In this document: in pieces, positions 10,787 to 20,202 of the stretch
Layout: every line of letters starts with the position of its first letter
Position numbering within the stretch: position 1 is the stretch's first letter
NCBI GenBank assembly: GCA_963695705.1
Contig: CAVOHB010000004.1
Location: 1-64,000, forward strand
DNA from: JBKPNJ01 sp963695705
GTDB taxonomy: Bacteria > Actinomycetota > Actinomycetes > Propionibacteriales > Nocardioidaceae
Direction: 5' to 3'
DNA: 64,000 bases
Notes under the pieces: generated by a model
Seen by the model: the letters and a program-made list of their open reading frames with translations, nothing else
Database searches by the model: none
What the model was told of the DNA's origin: nothing
Position numbers and translations under genes: made by a program

Positions 10787-11890
10787 ATGAGAATTACTGG
10801 TGCTTTTGCCCTGTCCTTGTCGCTCGGAGCGGCCGTCGCCGTTGCTGGCGCCGCCAGCCACGCGAAGGGCGCCGCCAAGAAGGGCGGCGGCGGATCGGCT
10901 CCCAGCGCCAGCTCCGCGGAGGTCAACAAGCTGAAGGCCGTGCGCCTCGGCGATCCCAAGGCGGGCACGTTCAAGTGGGGGATGAAGCCCGAAGAGGTCA
11001 TGGCGCAGGCCAAGACCGCCGTCGAGGCGAAGTACGAAGCGCGCATCGACAAGGCGCGGCAGGATCCCGGCCTGCAGCAGCGCATTCGCGACGAGATGCA
11101 GCGCGAGCTGACCGCCGTCAAGAAGAGCTTCACCAAGTTCGAGGGGCAGAAGACCGGCTGGGACGTGTCGATCATCGGCCCCGAGTTCCAGCAGAACACC
11201 GGCGGAAGCGGTGCTGGTGACCAAGGAAGACATCTGGACCCGGTACTTCTTCTTCTTCGAGGACGGCCTCTACAAGATGTTCCTGGGGTTCAACAAGGAC
11301 GCGATCGGCGGCAAGACCTTCCAGGAGTTCGGCAAGAGCATGGAGGCCAAGTACGGCAACGGCCGCGAGGTCTATCGCGACGACAAGACCAAGGGCGGCG
11401 TCGTCCACAAGCTGGATCACTACGAGTGGTCGGCGGGCGGCGGTGATCGCCTGAGGCTGATCGATCGCTCCGAGTTCTACGGCGTCTACTGCCTGGTGCT
11501 GTACGACGGAGCGGTTCAGGACCGCGTGATCGAGCGCCGCAAGGTCGTCAACCCCGGCGAGGTCAAGCGCGACGAGCTGGTCGAAGGCGTCACGGGCGCG
11601 AAGAACACGGCAGAAGGGCTCCGACATCGACGACGACATCATCGACCGCGTCGTCGGCAAGGAGACCAAGAAGCCGGGCACCGAGCCGAAGGGCAAGGAG
11701 ATCGTCGTCGACGCCTCCAACCTGCCGAAGGCGGCGTCGAGCACCTCGGGCTCGGGTCGGCGGCGAAAAGAAGAAGGAGATGAGCAACAAGGCCTCGTCT
11801 CGTCCTCGTCGTCCGTCCGAGGAGAAGGACAGCGGCAAGAAGAAGGGCGGCAAGAAGAGCGACAACCCGATGGACGGGTTGGAGCTCTAG
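10787..11890 (+). CDS. secreted protein of unknown function
   Basis: The start is ATG 10787, ten bases after GAGGAGG, a strong ribosome site. The signal peptide is MRITGAFALSLSLGAAVAVA followed by GAASHA. A charged helical domain follows: GTFKWGMKPEEVMAQAKTAV and then KKSFTKFEGQKTGWDVSII. After a frameshift near 11,208 a compact beta-rich domain follows (IWTRYFFFFEDGLYKMFLGF, then HKLDHYEWSAGGGDRLRLID). The end is a Lys/Asp-rich tail ending at TAG 11,890, about 367 residues. The opening 'KWGM.PEEV' resembles short exported proteins that compare a gradient-like input, but I cannot name the family. A strong terminator follows, so this is probably a single-gene transcript. Confidence 0.6.
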
Positions 11891-11924
11891 CCGGCGTCGC
11901 AGCCCCCTCGGCTGCGCGCACGCG

Positions 11925-11957
11925 AAAGGGAGGGCCTCGGCGCCCTCCCTTTGTTTT
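11925..11957 (+). terminator. rho-independent terminator
   Basis: A perfect eleven-base-pair stem (AAAGGGAGGGC and GCCCTCCCTTT) closes a six-base loop and runs into TTTGTTTTA. It lies 35 bases after the stop of the secreted-protein gene. Confidence 0.85.
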
Positions 11958-12522
11958 ATGGGCAAGCGGCACGGGCGACCGCGCAGCTGCCCCGTCCTTC
12001 TGCTCGCCCTGCTCCGCTCGCGGGACGAGGGCTCACGCGTGACGCGGCCCGCGCGAGCGCCGCGCGCCCAGAGCTCGCTCCCTTCTCTCGCCCTCTCGCC
12101 GTAGCGGGGAGAGCGGCCGAGGGTGAGGGCGCCGCGCGCCGCAGCGAGCTCGCGCTCCTCGACGCATGCCCCTCTCCCGCTAGCGGGGAGCGGGCCGGGG
12201 TGAGGGGCCGACGAGCGCGGACGGTAGCGTTCGTCGACGGGGCGTGAGCGCGTCTCCGCGGTGTCGAGCGGAGCGGGCGACCGGTCGCTGAGGCGGCGAC
12301 CCGAGCGAGCCGCGCGCGAGCCTCGCGCGCGGGCCCCTCACCCTAACCCTCTCCCCGCGAGAGCGGGGACGAGGGATCACGGGCACGAGGGGAGCCGAGC
12401 AGGCTGCGCGCGGCACGGCGGGCCGGCAACAGGCGCGCAGACCAAAACGCCCGCGCCAGTCGCGGCGCGGCCGTCGGCGATTCGCCGCGCGAGCAGGCGG
12501 GCCTTGGCCCGCCCGGCGCGAC
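11958..12522. repeat. gene-free stretch with three copies of a GC-rich inverted repeat
   Basis: No gene is supported here. Three copies of a short palindromic repeat are present: about 12,085-12,130 (core CCCTCTCGCCGTAGCGGGG), about 12,168-12,209 (core CCTCTCCCGCTAGCGGGG) and, inverted, about 12,331-12,375 (core CCTCACCCTAACCCTCTCCC). Each has the form 'CCTCTCCCCGC, short loop, GCGGGGAGAGGG...GGTGAGGGG'. A fourth copy lies inside the cysteine desulfurase gene at 23,694-23,739. This kind of REP-like repeat is known from several proteobacterial genomes. Confidence 0.6.
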
Positions 12523-13723
12523 CTAGAACACCGTCCAGATGTCGGGCCGAGCGGCGTCCTTGTGTGATGCCCTCGATCAGCTCTTTCTGGTTGGTCGTCG
12601 TCCGGCTCGACAGCGCGCGGATGTTGGCGACGCGCTGCTTGTAGCTCTCCTGGCGGACCTGATCCGGCGAGCCGGTCATGACGGCGTCCATGAACGGCGT
12701 CGGCTTCATCGGAACGACGTTGCCGGTGTCCAGCTTGCGCGCCCGACTTGCGGTCGACCCACGGCGCGCCGGTGTTCGAGCGGACCTTGAAGCCGGTCAT
12801 GTCGGCGCGCCGGGCAGTCCTTGCCGCCGCCCTTGCAGACCGGATCGCCGACCTCGACGAGGTTGGCGACGATCAGCTTGCCGCCGCTGTTGTCGAACAC
12901 GACGCCGTAGTTCTTCGTCGTCGCGCCGGCCGACTTCTCGGCGTACGCCTTCAGCGACTCCGCGTCGGCCTTGCTCTTCTTGATGTGCCGTCTCGACCTC
13001 GGCGTAGAGGGCGATCGAGTCGTAGTAGTAGTTGAACAGCTTGTCGACGTCGGCGTCGGGCAGGCGGAAGTAGTCGACGCGGAAGATCTTCGCGGTGTTG
13101 GGCCGCGGATCGAGCTTGATCTTCTCGAGGTCGGCGATCAGCTGCGGGTCGTAGGTGAGCAGGTCCTTCTTGTCCTTCGCCAGGCGCTGCTGGCTCAGGG
13201 CCATGACGGCGCCGATCTGCCCGAGCGTCTTCTGCATGCCTTCGATCTCGGCCTTGACCGAGCGGGCCGCGCTGTTGGCGGTGTTGAAGTTCGAGCGGCC
13301 GACGCTGATGACGCCCGCCCAGCCGCCGAGCACGAACGCGCCGGCGCCGACCAGCACCGACGCGAACAGCACGGCCTTGCCGCGGCCGCTGCGCACGTTC
13401 GCCGCGGGGATGCCGTCGTCGGCGGAGCGGAGGTCGAAGCCGCCGGTCGGCGCCTTCATCTTCGGCGTAGGGGTTCATCGCCGGCGGGCGCCGTGCGCCT
13501 GCGGGCGCGGGCGCTGCCTGCGGGTGCGGCGGCCTGCGCCGGGCACGCGCCCGGGCTGCGGGAAGCCACCGGGCTGGGCCTGCGGACGCGCGGCTGCGGC
13601 GGGACCGCCGGGTCCCGGCCCCGGGCCGGGCGCTGCGCCGTCCGGTCGCTTCAGACCGAGACGGGCCTTCAGATCGCTGATGTCCTTGGTCGGGGGAACG
13701 CCAGGTTTACGATTCTGATCCAC
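12523..13723 (-). CDS. single-pass membrane protein of unknown function with Pro-rich cytosolic arm
   Basis: ATG 13723 starts MDQNRKPGVPPTKDISDLKA, followed by a Pro/Gly/Ala-rich arm and, after frameshifts near 13,480, MKAPTGGFDLRSADDGIPAA. One membrane helix (AVLFASVLVGAGAFVLGGWA, about 13,330-13,390) comes next. The outer part is a coiled segment (KAEIEGMQKTLGQIGAVMAL) and a mixed domain with DKLFNYYYDSIALYAEVET, YGVVFDNSGGKLIVANLVEV and C-x8-C-like cysteines (PVCKGGGKDCP). It ends VLF before the TAG complementary to 12,523-12,525; total about 400 residues. A protein with a disordered cytosolic arm and an outer coil could bridge the membrane, but no family is recognised. A good promoter lies upstream. 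Confidence 0.55.
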
Positions 13724-13824
13724 GAGACTCCTCCGGCGTGGTTAGGGCACGCGCGCTGCGTCTGTTCGAGCGGGTGTGGCGGTCGAAAAAAAGCAAAGCC
13801 GACACGGGCACTGACGAAGCACGG

Positions 13825-13853
13825 ACCATACTGACGCCGTTTGCGACTGTCAA
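13825..13853 (-). promoter_or_regulatory. sigma-70-type promoter
   Basis: On the minus strand TTGACA (13,853-13,848) and TATGGT (13,830-13,825) are separated by exactly 17 bases. The site is about 100 bases upstream of the ATG at 13,723, the only gene it can serve. Confidence 0.6.
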
Positions 13854-13970
13854 GCGAACCCCGCCAAAACACAGCGTGTTTGTGGCGTGCTGCTAACGAA
13901 GTCGCGCGCGAGGAGAGGCGCGTAGCTGAGCGGAGACGAGCGCGGAACGCACCGACGGCTCCGTGTCCTG

Positions 13971-14049
13971 AGGTCGATCGCGTGAGGGAGGGACGGCTTT
14001 GCCGGCCCGAGCTCATCGCGGGAGGTGGGGAACCCTCCCAGGGTTCCCG
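13971..14049 (-). repeat. stop-codon-adjacent double-hairpin repeat, copy 1
   Basis: Read on the minus strand this begins one base after the PilZ stop with GGGAACCCTGGGAGGGTTCC, a hairpin, followed by CTCCCGCGATGAGCTC and a second GC hairpin around GGCAAAGCC. It matches the copies at 17,398 and 42,074 over about 80 bases. The second hairpin is more diverged here. Orientation is the same as the gene it follows, as in the other copies. Confidence 0.7.
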
Positions 14050-14426
14050 TCAGCTGAAGCTCAGGAACGATTCGATCGCCCACGCCGCGTCGGGCGGCAG
14101 GCTCGTGAAGCGGACCCCGACCGTCTTGTCGTCGCGGGTGATCGCCACGCCCGACGCGGTCAGGATGTCGTTCCGATCCGGAAGCTGGAACTGCAGCCCC
14201 ATGTAGCTCGGGCGCCTGGCTGCCGTCCGGCTCGATCATCGGCGCCAACCGGATGCCGGTCCGGCTGATGTCGACCATCCGGCACATGTACGGCTGGCCG
14301 TTCAGGAATCGGTTGATGAACATGTCGACCTTGACGCGCTTGTTGTAGCGGCGGTCGGACCCGTGATGGCGTCCCTTCTGGCGCCGATCGAGGACGCGAT
14401 GTGAGCCTTGGCGTTGGCAGCTTCAT
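14050..14426 (-). CDS. PilZ-domain protein
   Basis: ATG 14426 follows GGAGG by six bases. After a frameshift near 14,390 the PilZ signature appears: DRRYNKRVKVDMFINRFL (the RxxxR-type c-di-GMP-binding arm) and CRMVDISRTGIRLAP (the DxSxxG motif, about 14,255-14,290). It ends AIESFLSFS before TGA 14,052-14,050. At about 125 residues it is a stand-alone PilZ domain. Members bind cyclic di-GMP and adjust motility or envelope functions; the partner here is unknown. Two to three indels shift the frame near 14,210. The repeat described above starts immediately after the stop. Confidence 0.75.
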
Positions 14427-14668
14427 TGGGACCCTCCGTGTCGCTGGATTTGCGACGATTGTCCTACATGTAGTTGCAGGTAGGCCGCACGTCAAATTTT
14501 TCGCCCTTCCGCCGATGTTGCGGTGCACCCGGGGAAACATTGACTGCGGCGGGCCGACTCTCGATAATCCGGGCCCGCTCAGAAGCCCTGTTGCCGCGGA
14601 TATTTGCCTCATATTCGGGCCCTTTCCCTCCCTTATCCCCACCCCACCGCCGACCAGAGGAGCCAGGC

Positions 14669-16145
14669 ATGCACCGCATGAAGATCGGGCTTATCGCAGC
14701 GATCGTTTTACTCGCGCTGACCGTTGGCCTTTACGCCGTCGTCACCCGCGAGCTCAAGGAATCGGTCGTTCAGGACCTGGATCTCGCGGTTTCGCGGGCG
14801 CAGCGCATCCACGGCGACGTCGCCCGGCTCGAGGCGATGGAGTTCGAGAACCTGGTCGCGGCAGCACTCCCACCGCGCCGCGGTGGTCGGCGTGTTCGAC
14901 AAGTCCAGACGAGAACAGCCGCCGGCAGGCCGCCTTCGAGCAGTGCGAGCAGATCAACAGCCAGCTGCGCACGGGCGGAAAGCCGAAGGCCGACATCGTC
15001 GCGATCCTCGATTCGTCGGGCAAGGTGCTGGCGCGCGACCTGAACGTCAACGCGATGTTCGGCGAGGACCTGCGCTCGAAGTTTCCCGCCGTCGGCACCG
15101 CGCTGTCGGGCAAGGCGACCAAGGACATCTGGACGCTGCAGGGCCGCATGAACCGCGTCGCCGTCGCGCCGATCGTTCAGCCGGACGGCACGATCCGGGG
15201 CGCGCTGCTGGTCGGCTACGTGCTGACCGCGCGCGACGCCCAGGTGAAGCACGACCTGCTCGGCACCGAGGTCGCCTACTTCCACCACGGCAAGGTCCAC
15301 ACCTCGAGCTTCATCTCCGAGGGGACGGGCGACAACGCCAAGGAGGACGGCAACAAGACGCAGGCGCTGAACGCGGTCCTGTTCACGACCCCGCCCGCCT
15401 GGGGCCAGCAGGCGCTGCAGAAGGGCGCGCCGACGGAGATCTTCCACCTGACGCTCGACGGCAAGGAGTACGCGGGCGTCGCGGCGCCGTTGCACGGCAA
15501 CGCGTTCGACAAGACCAGCGGCGTCGTGACGCTGGCGTCGATCTCCGACGGGCTCGAGTCCGGTTTCGGCGGTCGGGCGCGAAGCTGATCGGCTTCGGCG
15601 TGCTGGCGATCCTGGTGCTGCTGGGCGCGGTGGTGATGACGGCGCAGCGCTTCATCAAGCCGCTCGACCAGATCGAGCTCGGCGTCGCCGAGATCATCAA
15701 CGGCAACATCGACTACCAGTTCCGGCCGGTCGGCCCCGACTTCGAGGGGCTGTCGAACGGGCTGAACGTCATGCTCGCGCGCCTGCTCGGCCGCGAGGAG
15801 CCGAACGAGGACGAGCCCGAAGAGGAGCAGGACGAGACCGCGCGCTGGCGCTCCGACCAGATGCAGGTCGAGGAGGGCTCCGGCCCGACCGCCGCGCCCG
15901 CGCCCGACGCGAACGCGCTGGGCCAGGAGAGCGAGCCGATCTACTACGCCCGCATCTTCAACGAGTACGTCGCGGCGCTGCGCAGCCAGGGCAAGCCGAC
16001 CAAGGGGATCACCGTCCAGGCGTTCACCGCGAAGCTCCGCCTGATCGAGGGCGGGCTGAAGCAGAAGTGGAAGTGCCGCATGGTCCGCTTCAAGGTCAAC
16101 GCCCAGGGCGAGCACGTCACGCTGAAGCCGATCCCGATCAACTGA
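14669..16145 (+). CDS. membrane sensor-like protein with extracytoplasmic domain and HAMP-like region
   Basis: ATG 14,669 follows GAGGAG; ATG 14,678 is an alternative. One helix (IAAIVLLALTVGLYAVVT) anchors a large outer domain (about 14,760-15,560) containing DIVAILDSSGKVLARDLNVN and a CACHE-like middle, VAPIVQPDGTIRGALLVGYV. A second helix follows (GFGVLAILVLLGAVVMTAQR, about 15,590). A HAMP-like stretch (IKPLDQIELGVAEIINGNID), an acidic linker and a compact C-terminal domain come next (YYARIFNEYVAALRSQGK through WKCRMVRFKVNAQGEHV). The C-terminal domain resembles one I recall from the myxobacterial MXAN_5187 group; this is from memory. No methyl-accepting, kinase or cyclase domain is present, so the output is unclear. 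Frameshifts are near 14,870 and 15,575. Confidence 0.6.
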
Positions 16146-16173
16146 GCGATTCATCGCGGCGTAGCGGCGGCGT

Positions 16174-17397
16174 ATGATGCCGGCTGTGCGTGTGCAACCG
16201 GCCTCGACGTCCTCTGCGCGGACCGGCTCGATCTGCTGCGCGGGCGGCGGGTGGGCGTGCTCTGCCACCCGGCCAGCGTCACCGGCGATCTGGTCCACAT
16301 CGTCGATCGGTTGATCGCCGTCGGCGTGCGTCCGGCGCGGCTGTTCGGACCCGAGCACGGCGTGCGCGGCGAGGCGCAGGACATGGTCGGCGTCGCCGAC
16401 GGCCGCGACGCGCGCACCGGGCATTCCGGTGACGAGCCTGTACGGCGAGACGTTCGAATCGCTGACGCCGACGGCCACCGAGCTGGAGGGGCTCGACGTC
16501 CTGGTCGTCGACCTGCAGGACGTCGGCAGCCGCTACTACACGTACATCTGGACGATGGCGCTGGCGCTCGGCGCGGCGGCGCGCGCGCGCGTCGCGGTCA
16601 TCGTCCTCGATCGGCCGAACCCGCTGGGCGGCGTCGCCATCGAAGGCGGGACCGTGCAGGAGGGCTGCGCGTCGTTCGTGGGCCTGGGCGCCGTCCCGGT
16701 GCGCCACGGGTTGACGATCGGCGAGGTGGCGCGGCTGGTGGCGGCCGGCATGCCGTGGGGCGGGGCGCGCTTCGCCCAGCCGCTCGACTGCGACCTGACG
16801 GTGGTGCCGGCGCGCGGCTGGCGGCGCGCGATGACGTTCGCCGACACCGGGCTGCCCTGGGTGATGCCGTCGCCCAACATGCCGACGCCCGACACGGCGC
16901 TGGTCTACCCGGGCCAGTGCCTGTTCGAGGCGACCAACCTGTCCGAGGGGCGCGGCACGACGCGGCCGTTCGAGATCGTCGGCGCGCCGTTCCTCGACGG
17001 CCACGCCTGGGCGGCGGCGCTCGCCGAATCGCCGTTCCCCGGGTCTGCGCCTGCGGCCGATCGCGTTCCGGCCGACGTTCCACAAGTTCGCCGGCAAGCC
17101 GTGCGGCGGCGTGCAGCTCCACGTCGTCGACGCCGCCGCGTTCCGACCCTATCGCACGGGCGTCGCGTTGATCGCGGCGGCGCGCAAGCTCGGCGGCGAC
17201 CACTTCCGCTGGCGGACCGAGCCGTACGAGTTCGTCGCCGATCCGCCCGCCATCGATCTGCTGACCGGCAGCGCCGAGGTGCGCCGGGCGATCGAGGCGG
17301 GCGCGCGCCTTCGCCGACATCGAGGCGACGTTCGTCCCGTTCGAGCGCGCGTTCGCCGAGCTGCGCCGCCCGGCGCTGCTGCCGGAGTACGAGCTGA
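16174..17397 (+). CDS. namZ: exo-beta-N-acetylmuramidase NamZ family (DUF1343)
   Basis: Known family members remove N-acetylmuramic acid from the non-reducing end of peptidoglycan fragments in cell-wall recycling. The family features are clear: RRVGVLCHPASVTGDLVHIV, ARLFGPEHGVRGEAQD, VVDLQDVGSRYYTYIWTMAL (about 16,508-16,567), VIVLDRPNPLGGVAIEGG and PWVMPSPNMPTPDTALVYPG, then GTCL-like LFEATNLSEGRGTTRPFEIV. The end is LLPEYEL. ATG 16,174 is chosen because the frame-corrected GLDVLCADRLDLLRGRR follows directly; GTG 16,186 is possible. Indels occur near 16,200, 16,425, 17,045 and 17,310. The product is about 405 residues, normal for the family. No clear signal peptide is visible. Confidence 0.85.
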
Positions 17398-17478
17398 GAT
17401 GGGAACCCTCAAAGGGTTCCCAAACCCTCCCGCGACGGGCTCCGACGGGCAAAGCCCGTCTACGCCCGACGCGACCGC
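17398..17478 (+). repeat. stop-codon-adjacent double-hairpin repeat, copy 2
   Basis: GGGAACCCTCAAAGGGTTCC forms a hairpin with nine-base-pair arms. CTCCCGCGACGGGCTCCG follows, then a second hairpin ACGGGCAAAGCCCGT. It lies between the end of namZ and the start of nadD and fills the whole gap. It matches the copy at 42,074 at roughly six of every seven positions by eye. Confidence 0.75.
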
Positions 17479-17479
17479 G

Positions 17480-18051
17480 ATGCGGATGCGGGTGGCCCTG
17501 TTCGGCGGGAGCTTCAACCCGCCCCACGTCGCGCATCAGCTGGCGGCGCTCTACGTGCTGGAGACGGCGCCCGTCGACGCGCTCTGGTTCGTGCCCGCGC
17601 ACGAGCACGCGTTCGGCAAGCCGCTGGCGCCGTTCGAGGATCGCCTGGCGATGTGCGAGCTGGCGGCGGCCGCGCTCGGCCCGCGCGCCCGGGTCAGCGA
17701 CGTGGAGCGCGCGCTCGGCGGCCGCAGCCTCACCCTGCGCACGGTGCGCCGCCTGACCGAGCTGCACCCGGAGCACGCGTTCTCGCTGGTGATCGGCAGC
17801 GACCTGCTGGCGGAGGTCGCGAAGCTGGTACGGCGCCGACGAGCTGGCGCGCACGGTCCCGTTCATCGTCGTCGGCCGGCCGGGCGCGACGCCGTCGCGC
17901 GGCGGGAGCGCCGCCGGCGATCACCTTGCCCGACGTCAGCTCGACCGCGGTGCGCGCCGCGCTCGCGGCGGGCAAGTCCGCCGAGGGGCTCGTGCCGCGC
18001 GCGGTTCTCGACTACATATATCGAAAAGGTCTATACAAGGAACCCGCATGA
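17480..18051 (+). CDS. nadD: nicotinate-nucleotide adenylyltransferase
   Basis: NadD transfers AMP to nicotinate mononucleotide in NAD synthesis. The nucleotidyltransferase motif ALFGGSFNPPHVAHQLAALY (the GxFxPxHxGH type) opens the protein. FVPAHEHAFGKPLAPFEDRL and FSLVIGSDLLAEVAKL follow, then the C-terminal ISSTxxR-type motif DVSSTAVRAAL. ATG 17,480 or 17,486 fits the family start. About 190 residues, normal length. One indel near 17,828 and one near 17,885 shift the frame. The TGA overlaps the next ATG (ATGA), so nadD and the Rossmann/DUF2520 gene are probably coupled. Confidence 0.9.
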
Positions 18052-19019
18052 GCTACATGTCCGAAGCCGAGGTCAACGCCCGCCTGCTCGCGGAGGGGCC
18101 CGCCGAGCCGACGCCGTCGGTGTTCATCATGGGCGCGGGCGTCGTCGGCACGGCGCTGGCCGCGCGCCTGGTGCGCGCGAGCGTTCCCGTCATCGGCCTG
18201 CACGGCCGCCAGGTCGAGCTGTCGGATGCGGCGCGCGCGATCTCCGGCGTCGTCGCGTCGACCGGCGACATCCCCGACATCATCCGGGAGTCCGACGTCA
18301 TCATCATCTCCGTGCGCGACGAGCGCGTGCCGGAGGTCGCGGAGCGGCTGGCGCGCGAGAAGCGGCTGCGCCCCAATCAGATCGTGCTGCACACGTCGGG
18401 CGCGAACCCGGCGCGCACGATCCTGGCGCCCGCGGTGCCGCACGTCCGCGCGGTCGGAACGCTGCACCCGCTGGTGTCGCTCGCCGATCCGCGCGTCGCC
18501 GTCGAGGCGCTGAAAGAGGTCGCCTTCGGCATCGAGGGCGACGAGCCGGCGCGCGCGCTGGCGAAGCGGATCGTGCGCGCGCTGGGCGCGCGGGCGGTGT
18601 TCCTGGAGGCCGAGAACCTCGCCGCTCTATCACGCGGGCGCGGTGATGGCGTCGAACTACGTCGTCGCGCTGGCCGACATGGCGCAGACGCTGCTGGTGC
18701 GCGCGGGCGTGCCGCCCGATCAGGCGCTGCCGGCGCTGATTCCGCTGCTGACGAGCGTCGTGCACAACCTGGCGCTACCTCGGGCTTGCCGGGCGCGCTC
18801 ACCGGCCCGGTCGAGCGCGGCGACGTGTCGTCGGTGGAGCGCCACCTGAAGACGCTGGAGGCGCGCGCGCCCGAGCTGCTCGCGCTCTACCGCCTGGTCG
18901 GGCGCGACGTGCTGCGGCTGGCGAAGGAGAAGACCAAGCTGGACGCGGCGGCCGCGGCGCGCATCGAGGCGCTGTTCTCCGGGCCCGGCAGCGGCGGCAA
19001 CGGCAAACCGACCAGCTAG
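18048..19019 (+). CDS. Rossmann-like plus DUF2520 domain oxidoreductase
   Basis: An N-terminal NAD(P)-binding fold (VFIMGAGVVGTALAARLVRA, with the GxGxxG motif) is followed by SDVIIISVRDERVPEVAERL and a conserved HTSGANPARTIL. The GTLHPLVSLADP segment and the all-helical C-terminal DUF2520 half follow (YHAGAVMASNYVVALADMAQ, reconstructed across an indel near 18,630). The fold resembles pyrroline-5-carboxylate reductase and ketopantoate reductase, but the substrate of this family is not known to me. About 323 residues. A second indel is near 18,780. The last codon, TAG 19,017-19,019, shares the CTAG palindrome with the stop of the opposing gene. Confidence 0.75.
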   Translation: MSYMSEAEVNARLLAEGPAEPTPSVFIMGAGVVGTALAARLVRASVPVIGLHGRQVELSDAARAISGVVASTGDIPDIIRESDVIIISVRDERVPEVAERLAREKRLRPNQIVLHTSGANPARTILAPAVPHVRAVGTLHPLVSLADPRVAVEALKEVAFGIEGDEPARALAKRIVRALGARAVFLEAENLAALSRGRGDGVELRRRAGRHGADAAGARGRAARSGAAGADSAADERRAQPGATSGLPGALTGPVERGDVSSVERHLKTLEARAPELLALYRLVGRDVLRLAKEKTKLDAAAAARIEALFSGPGSGGNGKPTS

Positions 19020-19494
19020 ACCAGCTCGGCGCGGCCGGGAACGGCGTCTCGAGGCCGAACGCGAACGGCGTCGGGCCGTGCGCGCGCAGGTGGCGGAGGC
19101 GCTCCTCGGCCTCGGCGACGGTCGGCTCGTGCCCGTGCGGGACCCACCAGAGCGCCAGCGTACGCTTCGGCGATCGGCAGGGCGAACTCGCGGCGGCGGC
19201 GCATGATCTCCGGTGTGGCCGGCTGCGGTAGACGTAGTCGGTCGAGCGCCTCGACCGAACGCCAGGTCGACATGTTCACGAGCACCGTGTCGTCGTCGAA
19301 GAGGCGCAGCGGCGACGCGCCGTCACCGCCGCCGTCGTAGGCGTTCTTCAGGCGCCAGACGAAGCCGGGCGCGCCCGTCGGCGATCGCGTTGATCGGGGT
19401 CGATCGCGGCCACGAACGCGGCCAGCGCGGGCGAATCGAGCGGCGCCTTCAGCCGCATCACGTTCACCTGGGCGAGATCGTGCGTCGCGTCCAC
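19016..19494 (-). CDS. DUF3291 family protein
   Basis: GTG 19,494 gives VDATHDLAQVNVMRLKAPLD, the usual opening of DUF3291 proteins. After frame correction, PGFVWRLKNAYDGGGDGAS follows, then VLVNMSTWRSVEALDRF and TEIMRRRREFALPIAEAYVA. These proteins have a ferredoxin-like fold similar to small monooxygenases, but no function is established. About 158 residues, full length. It converges with the DUF2520 gene and diverges from the secreted-protein gene at 19,618; the 123-base gap between starts must hold both promoters. Confidence 0.7.
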
Positions 19495-19617
19495 GCGGGC
19501 CCGAAGGCTAGCCGCGCGACGGTGCCACGGACCAGTTTGGCGGCGGATCTAACTTGCGTGTCACCCCCGGACCTGGCCTAAGATGGGACGCTTCTCTGAC
19601 GGCTAAAGGAGCAGTTC

Positions 19618-20153
19618 ATGCACAAGCGATTGGGTCTCTTGTCTCGCTTTCTTGGTGATGGCTTTCGCGCGCCCGGGTCTGGCCGCAAAACCCGAGGACG
19701 TGTTCAAGGGCAAGATCATCATCACCAAGAACCGCATGCCGATGCGCTTCTCGTCCGAGGGCGCGTTCGTGGCGGCGCTGCAGAAGAACAAGATCGACAA
19801 GATCTGGCCGACCGAGGAGAAGGGCGACAGCGGCAAGTGGAACATCGAGTACATCGCGTTCTTCGCGACGCCGCTCAACGACAGCGAGATCCAGGTGAAG
19901 TTCTTCGACATCACCGGCGGCGAGAAGAAGTACGTCGCCGGCGATCCGCAGTACACGCGCGAGAAGGGCTCGCGCATCTTCGGCTCCAGCATCGAGCTCG
20001 CGAAGCCGGAGTTCGACGTGCGCAAGCACTACATGATGACGATCGAGACGCGCGGGCGCGTGCATCGCGATGACCCAGTTCTGGCTGCTCGGCAAGGGTG
20101 AGACCCACAGCGGCAAGGTCGAGTTCAGCGACGCCGATGCGAAGGCGAAGTGA
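19618..20153 (+). CDS. small secreted protein of unknown function
   Basis: ATG 19,618 follows AAAGGAG. An indel near 19,645 splits the signal peptide; corrected, it reads MHKRLGLLSLAFLVMAFARP then GLAA. The mature part is compact: EDVFKGKIIITKNRMPMRFS, DKIWPTEEKGDSGKWNIEYI and EIQVKFFDITGGEKKYVAGD. KHYMMTIETRGRV and a tail with DADAKAK follow. It looks like a single beta-sandwich domain in which 'FFDIT' and 'MTIETRG' strands alternate. About 175 residues. No family recognised; similar small exported proteins occur in other myxobacteria in my recollection. Confidence 0.6.
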
Positions 20154-20202
20154 TCTGCGGCGGGGCCGGGGGCGCGTTGAACGCCGCGCGCGCGTCGTGT
20201 TG

